A stretch of DNA of 64,000 bases, from positions 62,001 through 126,000 of the forward strand of contig JAXLQJ010000001.1 of assembly GCA_046331705.1 (NCBI GenBank). Direction: 5' to 3'. Numbering within the stretch: the stretch's first letter is position 1; the number at the start of each line of letters is the position of its first letter. The notes beneath the pieces are model-generated. The model was not told the DNA's origin. It ran no database searches and saw only the letters and a program-made list of their open reading frames with translations. A program made the translations under genes and the position numbers. Shown one piece after another: positions 17,045 through 25,622 of this stretch. The stretch comes from JADJOY01 sp046331705 [NCBI: bacterium] (GTDB lineage Bacteria; JADJOY01).

Positions 17045-17434
17045 GTCGCGGCGACGGCCTGCGGCCAGGATCGAATGCGAAGCGGCTCCGCGAAGGCGAC
17101 CGAACCCACCCGTCGCATCCCGATCATCGGTCGCGGCGGCCACCGGTCACGCGCGCCGAGCTTACCCGACGGCATCTGCGCTGGCGCCACTCGGAGACAC
17201 TCCGATCCGCCGAGGCGCCGCACCCGTGGCACGCGTCCGGGCGGCGAAGCTCCGTGTGAGCCGAACGCGCGATCCGGAGTCCAGCGACGAAGCCCACCAG
17301 CGGGCGCGGCTCACCGAACGGAACCCGTACGTCCGAGACCGTTCCGCGACGCAAGAAGCGCCCAGCAGCGTAGAGGCGGCCCGCCACCGCCAGTCGTTCG
17401 TCTCGGGATCGAAGCCCGCGATCCGCTCGCCCGC
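17045..17434. other. Intergenic region upstream of fbiC
   Basis: This stretch of about 390 bp between the fbiC start and the stop of the YCII gene has no convincing gene. Open frames in it have shadow-type composition. It may hold the fbiC promoter and possibly an N-terminal extension of FbiC from a GTG at 17143. No strong hairpin or operator was seen. Confidence 0.4.
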
Positions 17435-17791
17435 TCAACGCGACTCCCCTGGGACAGCAAGGATCTCCATCACCTCGACGGCATCGCCCGGGAAGACCGT
17501 GAAGTGGGGGTGGCCTTCGAAGAGCTTGGCGGCGGCCTCGTGGGACGCGGCCTTCACGACGGTGAAGCCTGTCAGGGCGTTGCGGATGTCGGCGATGCCA
17601 GCGGGCCCGACGCTCTTCGTCTTTCCCAACGGTCCACCCATCTCGACGACGTCGGCTTCGTGCTCTTCGACCCACGCGTGCCACGCGGCGATGCCGCGCG
17701 TCTCGCGTTCCCGCCTCTGCTCGTCCGAGAGCGCGTTCCACTTCGACATCGAGGCTGGCGTACCGACGTAAACGGCGAGGAAATGTTTCAC
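17435..17791 (-). CDS. YCII/DGPF-type small protein
   Basis: The 118-residue protein (GTG start with GGGAG six bases upstream) begins KHFLAVYVGTPASM and has a ferredoxin-like alpha/beta layout ending EVMEILAVPG. The HPHFTVFPGDAVEVMEI tail is typical of the YCII-related/DGPF family of small proteins, some of which are dehydrochlorinase-like or linked to ECF sigma factors. No sigma factor gene is nearby. It stands alone with about 180 bp before the next same-strand gene. Biochemical role unknown. Confidence 0.8.
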   Translation of the reverse strand: MKHFLAVYVGTPASMSKWNALSDEQRRERETRGIAAWHAWVEEHEADVVEMGGPLGKTKSVGPAGIADIRNALTGFTVVKAASHEAAAKLFEGHPHFTVFPGDAVEVMEILAVPGESR

Positions 17792-17969
17792 GGATGGCTC
17801 CCAGGTGAGGGTTCGGATCGGGTGGCGGTCGAGAAGCGTCTGCGGCTGGCGGGTGCGGGTGCTCGCGGCGTCCGGCTGGCGGCGGCAACGGTCGAGTGGC
17901 GAACGCCGTTCGCAGGCGCGCCGAGCGACCGAAACCGCTCAGACGACTCCTTGGACACGCCCGGGCCCG

Positions 17970-18380
17970 TCAGACGTGCCCGCGAAGAAACCCCGCAGCG
18001 GCATCCGAGAGGCCGACGATCTTGTTGGTGGCCTGCCGGTAGAGCTTGAAGTTGAGCTCGGTCTCGGGGCGCCCGTCGTTCCAGTCGCGAAACGGCTTCA
18101 GCTCGGCGCGCCCCAACCGGCGCTTCGCGAGCGCGGTGCGCCGCACGGTGATGCTGACACACGGGGTCTGTCGATCGACGCCGGGCAGCCTCGGGGTGGG
18201 CTCGGCGGAGGTGACCACGCCCACCGCGACGAGCCCCGGGCCGCCCTCGTTCTCGCTGGCGAACAAGTAGACCGTGTCGCCGGCGGCGATCTTCTTGCCG
18301 CCGTACATGGTCTTCTGCGCGACGAGATCGAACGACTTCGCTCGCGGCTGATCGATGCGCGCCTTGATCGCGAAGATCAT
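17970..18380 (-). CDS. Small PUA/EVE-like domain protein
   Basis: The 136-residue product begins MIFAIKARIDQPRAKSFD and contains GKKIAAGDTVYLFASENEGG followed by LVAVGVVTSAEP, a layout resembling the EVE/PUA-like fold that binds modified nucleobases in other proteins. No partner nuclease or methylase is adjacent. The family call is by eye and only moderately secure, but amino-acid composition and codon use support a real gene. An extended frame reaches 18416 but adds unconvincing residues. The downstream neighbour on the same strand is the YCII gene. Confidence 0.65.
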   Translation of the reverse strand: MIFAIKARIDQPRAKSFDLVAQKTMYGGKKIAAGDTVYLFASENEGGPGLVAVGVVTSAEPTPRLPGVDRQTPCVSITVRRTALAKRRLGRAELKPFRDWNDGRPETELNFKLYRQATNKIVGLSDAAAGFLRGHV

Positions 18381-18471
18381 GGGGCTCACGTATCGCGGCG
18401 ACGGACCACCGCGCAAGCGTGGCGGCGTCGCGTCCCGCCCGGGATCGATCGCGATCGACGTGCGTGCGCGG

Positions 18472-19512
18472 TCAGCCCGACGAGCGCCCGCGGCGGGGCG
18501 CGAGCTGGCTCACGATGTCGGGGCCGGCGAAGCCGGACTCGAAGAGGTGCAGACCGAAGCGTCGCGAGAGATCGGCGCACGCTTTCACGCCGCGGACACT
18601 GTTGCCCTTGGCGTCGAGCGGCGGCGAGAAGATCCCGATGCCGAGCCGCCCCGGCACCACCGCCACGATTCCGCCGCCCACGCCGCTCTTCGCGGGAAGG
18701 CCGACCTCGTACACCCACTCGCCGGCGGAGTCGTACATGCCGCACGTGTACATGACGCTCAAGAGATCGCGCACGTAGCGCTTCTCGAGCGCGCGCGCGC
18801 CGGTGAGCGGATTCACGCCGCCGTTGGCGAGCGTGGCGCCGATCATCGCCAGGTCGTGTGCCGTGACCAGCACCGAGCATTGCTGGAAGTAGAGATCGAG
18901 GGTGTCGTCGACCCGATCGCCGATCATGCCGAAGTTGAGCATGAGGTGGGCGATGGCGCGGTTGCGGTGACCGGTGAGCCGCTCGGACATGTAGACGCCG
19001 TTGTCGAGGTGCACCGGATGCCCGACGTAGCGACCGAACATCGCGAGCATGCGATTGACGCGCTCGGGCAGATCCTTGCCGGCCACCAGATCCGCGGTGG
19101 CGATCGCGCCGGCGTTGACCATCGGGTTGTAGGGACGGTTCGAGACCTCGTCGAGCTCGATCGAGTTGAACGCCTCGCCCGTCGGCTCGACACCCACCTT
19201 CGCGAGCACGGCGTCGCGCCCGCGATCCTCCAGCGCGAGCCCGAACACCAGCGGCTTCGAGACCGACTGGATCGTGAACGGCTGCTGGTGGTCGCCGACG
19301 TCCACGATCTGGCCGTCGACGGTGACGAGCGAGATGCCGAACCACGCAGGATCGGCGCGCGCCAGCTCGGGGATGTAGCTCGCGACCTGGCCGTCCGCGA
19401 CGCCTGCGTACGTCCGGTGCACGTCGAGCAACGCCTCGCGCAGCGGCGACGCCGCGGCCTTCATGCGCCCCACGAGCGCATCGAGGGCGTCCACCTTCTT
19501 CTCCGAAGCCAT
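18472..19512 (-). CDS. glsA: Glutaminase A
   Basis: The enzyme hydrolyses glutamine to glutamate and ammonia. The 346-residue protein has the serine-dependent beta-lactamase-like fold of GlsA-type glutaminases, with the SxxK-type motif in [12 protein letters not shown] (around residues 79-90) and conserved blocks [40 protein letters not shown] and [21 protein letters not shown]. It is slightly longer than the usual 305-330 residues because of its N-terminus. The ATG has GGAGAG eight bases upstream. It lies just downstream of the ParA-like gene on the same strand (27 bp gap), so it may be co-transcribed with it. Confidence 0.95.
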   Translation of the reverse strand: MASEKKVDALDALVGRMKAAASPLREALLDVHRTYAGVADGQVASYIPELARADPAWFGISLVTVDGQIVDVGDHQQPFTIQSVSKPLVFGLALEDRGRDAVLAKVGVEPTGEAFNSIELDEVSNRPYNPMVNAGAIATADLVAGKDLPERVNRMLAMFGRYVGHPVHLDNGVYMSERLTGHRNRAIAHLMLNFGMIGDRVDDTLDLYFQQCSVLVTAHDLAMIGATLANGGVNPLTGARALEKRYVRDLLSVMYTCGMYDSAGEWVYEVGLPAKSGVGGGIVAVVPGRLGIGIFSPPLDAKGNSVRGVKACADLSRRFGLHLFESGFAGPDIVSQLAPRRGRSSG

Positions 19513-19539
19513 GGCGAAGCTCTCCGCTCGACGTCGCGC

Positions 19540-20355
19540 TCAGGCGGGCACGCGCGTCGGCTCCTCCGACCGCGCTCGGCCGAGAATGCGGTCGGCGATG
19601 ACGCGCAGCTCGCGCGTGAACGCGTGGCGCGGATGACGCATCACGAACACGCCGCCGCTCGCCACCTCGACCATCTCGAGGTTGAGCGGCAGCACGCCCG
19701 CCACCTCGACGCCGAAGGTGCGCGCGACCTCGGCGCGCAAGGTCAGGGCGTCGAGGCTCGGCGGAACCTTGTTGATCGTGAGCAGGATCTCGGGGACCTC
19801 GAGCCGGCGCGCCAGCTCGAGCGTGACCGCGGTGCCTTGGTAGTCCTGGGCGTCGGGCCGCATGATCAGCACCAGGAGGTCGGAGATCGCGAGCGAGAGC
19901 AGCGTCTCCTCGTTCACCCCTGGATGGGTGTCGATGAAGAGCAGATCGAGCGCCAGGCTCGCCATGAGCTCGCGGAAGCCGTCGTTGAGGCGACCCACGT
20001 CGTAGCCGTCGCGCAGCACGCGGCCGATCTCGTCGCTGCGGATGCTGGACGGAACCAGCCACAGGCGCCCGCGCTGCGGCGTCGCAGGCGGGTCCGCGGC
20101 CTCGTCGATCAGGAGGCGCGTGACGTCGACCGCGGCCTCGTCGATCCTGCACGTGCCCCACAGAAACCCGTTCAAGCAGTGATGGACGGTGGTCTCGTCG
20201 ATGCCGAAGAGGACGTGCACGCCCGGCGACTGGAGATCGGTGTCGACGATCCCCACGCGCTGGCCCTGAAGCGCGCAGAGCGACGCCAGGTTGGCCGTGC
20301 AGTTCGACTTTCCGGTCCCACCGCGAAACGAGTGCACGGACACGATCGTGGGCAT
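19540..20355 (-). CDS. ParA/MinD-type ATPase
   Basis: The 271-residue P-loop ATPase begins with a deviant Walker motif (SFRGGTGKSNCTANLAS, where KGG is replaced by RGG), followed by VGIVDTDLQSPGVHVLFG, LLFIDTHPGVNEET (Walker B) and ILLTINKVP. These features place it in the ParA/MinD/BcsQ superfamily, whose members position cellular structures on nucleoid or membrane. No ParB or MinC partner is adjacent. Instead an FHA protein gene lies 27 bp upstream on the same strand, suggesting a phosphothreonine-linked control protein (inference). The cargo is unknown. Confidence 0.87.
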   Translation of the reverse strand: MPTIVSVHSFRGGTGKSNCTANLASLCALQGQRVGIVDTDLQSPGVHVLFGIDETTVHHCLNGFLWGTCRIDEAAVDVTRLLIDEAADPPATPQRGRLWLVPSSIRSDEIGRVLRDGYDVGRLNDGFRELMASLALDLLFIDTHPGVNEETLLSLAISDLLVLIMRPDAQDYQGTAVTLELARRLEVPEILLTINKVPPSLDALTLRAEVARTFGVEVAGVLPLNLEMVEVASGGVFVMRHPRHAFTRELRVIADRILGRARSEEPTRVPA

Positions 20356-20382
20356 CGCTTGCCGATTCCGCTCTCTCGGCCC

Positions 20383-20874
20383 TCAGTCGGACCGCTGCTT
20401 GCGCAACTCGCGCGCTTTGTCGAGGAGCGCCTTGAACGTGTCGGATTCGGCGATCGCCTCGACCTCCTTGGTCTTCTGCGCCTCGTCGATCGCGATCGGC
20501 TTCACCGACACTCCGGGGAACGAGATCGTGGGCATGTCCGCGGCGAGATCCGTGGCGACCACCGCTTCCAGCTCCGGCCCCGCGGTGCCGAGCCGGAACA
20601 CGACGGCCTCCGTGACCGGCACGATCGTCACCGGCACACCCGCGACGATCAGCCCCCGCGAGCTCACCCCTGCCAACACCCAGCGGCCCTCGCTGAACCG
20701 CAGCTCGGCGTGCAGTCGCGAAACGTAGGGGTCCGCGACGGTGATCTCGCATTCGCGCGCTCGGCCGATGCGCACCACGGGCACCGTGAGCTGCCAAGTC
20801 TGAATCGGCAGCCCGCGCACGCGATCGAGCAAATGCACGGTCAGCGGCGGGATGGGAAAGAGCTCGAGATCCAT
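20383..20874 (-). CDS. FHA domain protein
   Basis: The 163-residue product carries a forkhead-associated domain, recognisable from VVRIGRARECEITVADPYVSRLHAEL (about residues 32-58) with the conserved Arg, Ser and His that bind phosphothreonine. The C-terminal tail (TKEVEAIAESDTFKALLDKARELRKQRSD) is helical and charged and could contact a partner. It is probably in an operon with the ParA-like ATPase. No serine/threonine kinase gene is in the window. No strong ribosome-binding site is seen, but an alternative upstream start adds only shadow sequence. Confidence 0.85.
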   Translation of the reverse strand: MDLELFPIPPLTVHLLDRVRGLPIQTWQLTVPVVRIGRARECEITVADPYVSRLHAELRFSEGRWVLAGVSSRGLIVAGVPVTIVPVTEAVVFRLGTAGPELEAVVATDLAADMPTISFPGVSVKPIAIDEAQKTKEVEAIAESDTFKALLDKARELRKQRSD

Positions 20875-21214
20875 GGAGAGTTGGAACGCTCGGGGCGCGT
20901 TGCCGTTCGTCGACGAGGCCGCCGTGTTTAGCAGGCGGCATGCCAGCGATGCGGCGCGCGCGCCGACCACCGAAAGCGCGCGAATTCCCGCGCTTCCTGC
21001 GTGGCTTCGCTGGCCGGCAGGCGGCGCCGAGCGCTCAGCGATGGCGCCCAGGGGCCAATGCGGGACCACTGCTGAGTCAAAGGTGTTCCCGCGGCACCAA
21101 CCCAGCACGGACGAACGCGCGTGGGAAGACCCGAGCCTCGGGCGACGTCGCCAGTCGTCCGTGAACGCGCCCCTCGACGTATGCTCGACCTGCGCAAGTG
21201 AACCCGGAGACGCC

Positions 21215-22867
21215 ATGGCGAAGACCACGCCCGCTCGCCAACTCACCGCCGTCGCCGAATGCGACGCCGCGCTCGGGCCAGCGTTCGAGAAAGCGCTCGC
21301 AGCCGCGTTGCGCCAGCTCGCGCGAAACGAGCGTGGCGCCACCGTGCTCCGCTTCGGCCTCCATCTCGGGGACCTCTATTGCTGGCCCATCGCCGCGACC
21401 GCAGCGCGAAAGCTCGCGGAGGACATTCAGCTCGCGCGTGAGCTGCCGCTGGCGGGCGCGTGGGAGGAACGGCAGCTCTGGAACCGTGATTCCGGCTTCA
21501 CCGTGGATGCGCCGCGCGCACCGTTCGCGGCCATCGAACGGATCCTGGCGCGGCGTGCGGCTCTCGTGGAGGAGCAAGACGAGCTCGCCAGTAGCCCGCT
21601 CCCAGCCCGCCTCGCAGGCGTGACCGAGGCGTGTCTCGCCGCCTTCGAGCGCCTCGACCAGCGCGGCGCGTTCGGGTCGGGCGAGCGGCGCGAGCGGCTG
21701 TTGCTCGATCCAGGGCTCGAATGGCTGGATGACGAAGCATGGGTCGCCGCGGTCCGGCGACTGAACGCGTCGTCGCTCGTGGACGTGGTCGCGAACGACC
21801 TGGCGCGCCGCGACGATCTCCGACGCGCGTATGTGACCACGTCCCCCGACAAGCGCACGATCGACGCGAGCAACCGCCGAACGTGCCTGGCGTTCCTCGA
21901 GCACAGCGATTGGTTTCGGCGCTGGATCGGGGCATGGCACCTCGGGCTGGCGGAGCACGACGTCGCGACACTCGATGGACCGCTGCGTACCGCACTCGAC
22001 GACGCCGACGGTCGAGTACGTGTGGCGGCGGCGAGGTCGCTGGCGCTTCTCGGCTCGCCTGGCAGCAGCGAAACACGGCGCGTGCTCGGCCGAGCGCTCG
22101 AAAGCGGCGAGCACAGCGAGCGGGAGAGCGCCGCGTGGGCGCTGGCGTGGAACGCCAGAGCGCTCCATCGCGAAGCGCCGTTGCTCGTGCCCTTGCTCAC
22201 GGATCCAGACCCCGCGCTACGCGTCGCAGCCATGGTCGGGCTGATGCGTGCTGCGCCGGAGCCCAGCGACGCGATCCTCCGTGCCGTCGAGCACGCCACC
22301 GCGATGCGCGAGGACGACCCGCACGGCGAGCTCGTTGCCGCGCTGGCGATCGGCGTCGGCGCCAGCACGGAAGCGGAGCCCGGCCCTTTCCAGCGCCGCT
22401 TGGTGGAAGCGGCCGGGCGAACCGAGGGAGCGCTCACCAGCGAGGCCGCGTGGATGCTGGGGCAGATCGCGCCGCGGCGCCCGTCCGCGTTGCGCAGCCT
22501 CCTCGCCGTGATGCCGGTGCAGCCGGGAGCGGCGCGCGAGTTGAAGAGCGTTGGCGCCGCAGCGGTGCCCGGGCTCGTCCAGGCACTGCGCTCGGGGGAC
22601 GCGAAGCTCGAAGAGGTCGCGGCCGACGGCCTCGCCGAGCTGGGTGCCGTGGCCGCCGACGCGGTGCCGGCGCTCATCGAAGCGCTTGCATCGCCGCATT
22701 GGGTCGTGCGCACCAGCGCCGCCAACGCGCTGCGTCCGATGCGGGATCGAGCACGGGAAGCGATTCCCGCGTTGCGCCGTCTCACGGAGGACGAGCACCC
22801 AGCGGTGGTCAAGGCCGCGCGAACTGCGCTCGTCTGGATCGATCGCCCGCCCACATCCGGAAACTGA
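21215..22867 (+). CDS. HEAT-repeat protein
   Basis: The 550-residue cytosolic protein starts at an ATG with GGAG upstream. The C-terminal two thirds (from about residue 235) consist of HEAT/PBS-lyase-type helical repeats, for example DDADGRVRVAAARSLALLG, DPDPALRVAAMVGLMRAAP, AAVPGLVQALRSGDAKL and SPHWVVRTSAANALRPM. The N-terminal part (FGLHLGDLYCWPIAATAARKLAED) resembles small uncharacterised DUF4303-like domains, but weakly. Such proteins are usually scaffolds. The divergent FHA-ParA pair begins 340 bp upstream. No function can be assigned. Confidence 0.82.
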   Translation: MAKTTPARQLTAVAECDAALGPAFEKALAAALRQLARNERGATVLRFGLHLGDLYCWPIAATAARKLAEDIQLARELPLAGAWEERQLWNRDSGFTVDAPRAPFAAIERILARRAALVEEQDELASSPLPARLAGVTEACLAAFERLDQRGAFGSGERRERLLLDPGLEWLDDEAWVAAVRRLNASSLVDVVANDLARRDDLRRAYVTTSPDKRTIDASNRRTCLAFLEHSDWFRRWIGAWHLGLAEHDVATLDGPLRTALDDADGRVRVAAARSLALLGSPGSSETRRVLGRALESGEHSERESAAWALAWNARALHREAPLLVPLLTDPDPALRVAAMVGLMRAAPEPSDAILRAVEHATAMREDDPHGELVAALAIGVGASTEAEPGPFQRRLVEAAGRTEGALTSEAAWMLGQIAPRRPSALRSLLAVMPVQPGAARELKSVGAAAVPGLVQALRSGDAKLEEVAADGLAELGAVAADAVPALIEALASPHWVVRTSAANALRPMRDRAREAIPALRRLTEDEHPAVVKAARTALVWIDRPPTSGN

Positions 22868-22903
22868 GCCGGGGCCACGACGGCTGGACGCCGCGCCGGC
22901 TCA
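22865..22903 (+). terminator. Hairpin overlapping the stop of the HEAT-repeat gene
   Basis: An 8-bp perfect stem (TGAGCCGG pairing with CCGGCTCA) begins at the stop codon of the HEAT-repeat gene. The loop is long (23 bases) and there is no T tract, so it may be a weak terminator only. Confidence 0.35.
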
Positions 22904-23026
22904 TGGCACATCCTCCGGGATCATCGTGCTCGAGACCCGCGCGACGCCTAGTCCGCGTCCGCGGCGCTTCGGCGCCCGCTGTCTCGCGCGTGTCATCTCG
23001 GCGCGCGTCCGTCCGCTCGGAGCTCA

Positions 23027-25594
23027 GTGGTGAATCGCATCGTCCCGCGCGGGATGTTCCTCCACGACGGCGAAGACAAGTTCGTCGTGAAGGGCTTCTC
23101 CTACGGCCCGTTCGTGCCCAACGCGAACGGCGAACCGTTGCCCGATCCGCGTGCCGTGGAGCGCGACTTCGCGATCATGGCGGAGCTCGGCGCCAACAGC
23201 GTGCGCGTCTACCACGTGCCGCCGCTCTGGTTCGCGGAGATCGCGGCGCGCTTCAACCTGCGGCTCATGGTGGGCGTGCCCTGGCAGCAGCACATCCGCT
23301 TCCTCGACGATCGCACCACGCCCAAGAGCATCCGTGAGCGCGTCGCCGACGCCGCGCATCGACTGGGCGGCGGCAAGGCGCCGATGCTCTCGGTGCTGAT
23401 CGGCAACGAGATCCCGCCCCAGGTGGTGCGCTGGTACGGCCCCACCAAGGTCGAGCGGTTCCTGAACGAGCTCTACGACACCGTGAAGCAGATCGATCCC
23501 GATCTCCTGGTGTCGTACGCGAACTTCCCGTCCACCGAGTACCTGGAGTGCGAGTTCCTCGACTACGTGTCGTTCAACGTCTACCTGCACCGCGAGCACG
23601 ACTTTCGGAACTACGTGGGTCGTCTGCAGAACCTCGCCGACTTCCGGCCGCTCGTGATCAGCGAGTTCGGCATGGACTCGATCCGCGAAGGCGAGGAGCA
23701 CCAGGCCGAGCTCATCGACCACACCTTGCGCGCGGGCTGGGAAATGGGGCTCGCCGGCGCGGTGGTGTTCGCGTTCACCGACGAATGGTTCACCGGCGGC
23801 TACGACGTCACCGATTGGGCGTTCGGCGCCGTGCGCCGTGATCGCTCGCTCAAGCCCGCCGCCGAAGCGGTGCGGAAACTCTTCACCTGCCGCGTTCCGC
23901 CGCCGCCCGATCCGGCGCCCAAGGTGTCGCTGGTCATCTGCGCTTACAACGCGGAGCGCACGCTGCGCGAGTGCCTGGAATCGCTGTGGCGGATCACCTA
24001 TCCCAACTACGAGGTGATCATCGTCGACGACGGATCCACGGACCGCACCAAGGCGATCGCGCAGGAATACCCGGAGTTCAAGCTCATCTCGCACGAGAAC
24101 CGCGGGCTCTCGGTGGCGCGGAACGAAGGCGCGCTCGCCGGCACCGGCGACATCGTCGCCTACACCGATTCCGATTGCGCCGTCGACCCCGACTGGCTCA
24201 CCTACCACGTCCACCAATTGCTGCGCGGCGGGTGGGCGGCGGTGGGCGGACCGAATCTGCCGCCGCCCGAGGACGACTGGGTCACCGAGGCGGTGGCGCG
24301 CGCACCCGGCGGTCCCACGCACATCCTGCTCACGGATCGCGAGGCCGAGCACATCCCCGGCTGCAACATGATGTTCTGGAAGAAGCACCTCGTGGGCGTG
24401 GGCCTCTTCGACGCGGCGTTCACCGCCGCGGGCGACGACGTCGACCTCTGCTGGCGCCTGCAGAATCAGGGACACAAGATCGGCTACACGCCCGCGGCGC
24501 TGGTCTGGCACCGTCGGCGCAGCACCGTGAACGCGTATCTCAAGCAGCAGCGCGGCTACGGGCTCGCCGAGGGAATGCTCTATTTCAAGCACCCGCTGCG
24601 CTTCAATCGGCTCGGGCAGTCGCGCTGGCTGGGACGGATCTACAGCGATCTCGGTACCGGCATTTTGTCGCGCCGGCCGATCATCTATTCGGGGCCGTTC
24701 GGCGCTGGGCTGTTCCAGACGCTCTACGAGCCGCCCGCGGGCCTCCTCGCGTATCTGCCCGCCAGCCTCGAATGGAACGTCGCGTGGATGATGCTGCTCG
24801 TCTTGTCGATCGCCGGCTACGTCCAGGGCGAGCCGTTGCCGATGCTGCTGTCGAGCGGGCTCGCGCTGGCGGGGATCTCGATCGGCCAGGCGCTCAAGGT
24901 GGGCTTCACGGCGGACGTGAGCGGGCTGCCGCCGCTGCGGGCGCGGCTCTTGATCGCGTATCTGAACTACATGGGGCCGCTGGTGCGCGGCATCGCCCGG
25001 CACAAGTACCGCACCAAGCGCCTCGCGGGCGTCGATCAGATCAGCTGGCCGTCGCCGCGCCAGAAACCCTCCATCGACCTGCGCGGACGCAGGCTCACGG
25101 TGTGGTACTGGGACGAGACCGGGATCGAGAAGGAGGAGATCCTCGGCCGCGTGGCGTGGTTCCTGCGCCTTCGGAAGTACTTCGTGGTGGAGGACAACGG
25201 CTGGAACCCGTGGGACCTGCGCGTCTATCGCGGCGTGTGGACGCGCGGCGAGGTGCGCGTGCTGGTGGAGAACCACGGCGGGCTCAAACGCCAGGTGGAC
25301 GTCGAGGTGCGGCTCCACACGAGCGGCTGGGCCAAGCTCGTGCTGGCGCTCTTTCCGCTCGGTGTCGGGCTGGCGGCGATGGTGCACGACTGGCGCACGG
25401 CGCTGGTCGCCGGGATCGCCTCCTTCGCGGCGGCGGTCTTCATCGCCGCCGAGGAGTTCGAGCTGGGACGTGAGCTGTTCCGGGTGATGGAAGTGGTGGC
25501 GGCGCAGATTCCACTTCTGCCGCCGCCGCGCTTCGGCCGTGAGCCCCGCTCCAATCACGTGCGCTCGGCGGAGCCCGCCGCGAACCCCGCGTGA
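23027..25594 (+). CDS. Glycoside hydrolase (clan A-like)-GT2 glycosyltransferase fusion, membrane-bound
   Basis: The 855-residue protein starts at GTG (tandem GTG codons, GGAG upstream). Residues 1-290 form a TIM-barrel-like glycosidase of the GH2/GH5 type, with GNEIP (acid/base Glu) and ISEFGMDS (nucleophile Glu). Residues about 300-530 are a family 2 glycosyltransferase (KVSLVICAYNAERTL, IIVDDGSTDRT, YTDSDCAVDPDW, GDDVDLCWRLQNQGH, then QQRGYGLAEGM). The C-terminal part has several membrane helices near 590-640 and 765-800. A glycosidase linked to a polymerising GT2 suggests synthesis and trimming of one polysaccharide. The ABC exporter gene follows immediately, and glf lies downstream. Confidence 0.9.
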   Translation: MVNRIVPRGMFLHDGEDKFVVKGFSYGPFVPNANGEPLPDPRAVERDFAIMAELGANSVRVYHVPPLWFAEIAARFNLRLMVGVPWQQHIRFLDDRTTPKSIRERVADAAHRLGGGKAPMLSVLIGNEIPPQVVRWYGPTKVERFLNELYDTVKQIDPDLLVSYANFPSTEYLECEFLDYVSFNVYLHREHDFRNYVGRLQNLADFRPLVISEFGMDSIREGEEHQAELIDHTLRAGWEMGLAGAVVFAFTDEWFTGGYDVTDWAFGAVRRDRSLKPAAEAVRKLFTCRVPPPPDPAPKVSLVICAYNAERTLRECLESLWRITYPNYEVIIVDDGSTDRTKAIAQEYPEFKLISHENRGLSVARNEGALAGTGDIVAYTDSDCAVDPDWLTYHVHQLLRGGWAAVGGPNLPPPEDDWVTEAVARAPGGPTHILLTDREAEHIPGCNMMFWKKHLVGVGLFDAAFTAAGDDVDLCWRLQNQGHKIGYTPAALVWHRRRSTVNAYLKQQRGYGLAEGMLYFKHPLRFNRLGQSRWLGRIYSDLGTGILSRRPIIYSGPFGAGLFQTLYEPPAGLLAYLPASLEWNVAWMMLLVLSIAGYVQGEPLPMLLSSGLALAGISIGQALKVGFTADVSGLPPLRARLLIAYLNYMGPLVRGIARHKYRTKRLAGVDQISWPSPRQKPSIDLRGRRLTVWYWDETGIEKEEILGRVAWFLRLRKYFVVEDNGWNPWDLRVYRGVWTRGEVRVLVENHGGLKRQVDVEVRLHTSGWAKLVLALFPLGVGLAAMVHDWRTALVAGIASFAAAVFIAAEEFELGRELFRVMEVVAAQIPLLPPPRFGREPRSNHVRSAEPAANPA

Positions 25595-25622
25595 ACCGCA
25601 ACGGCGCAGCCGGGGGCGAGCG

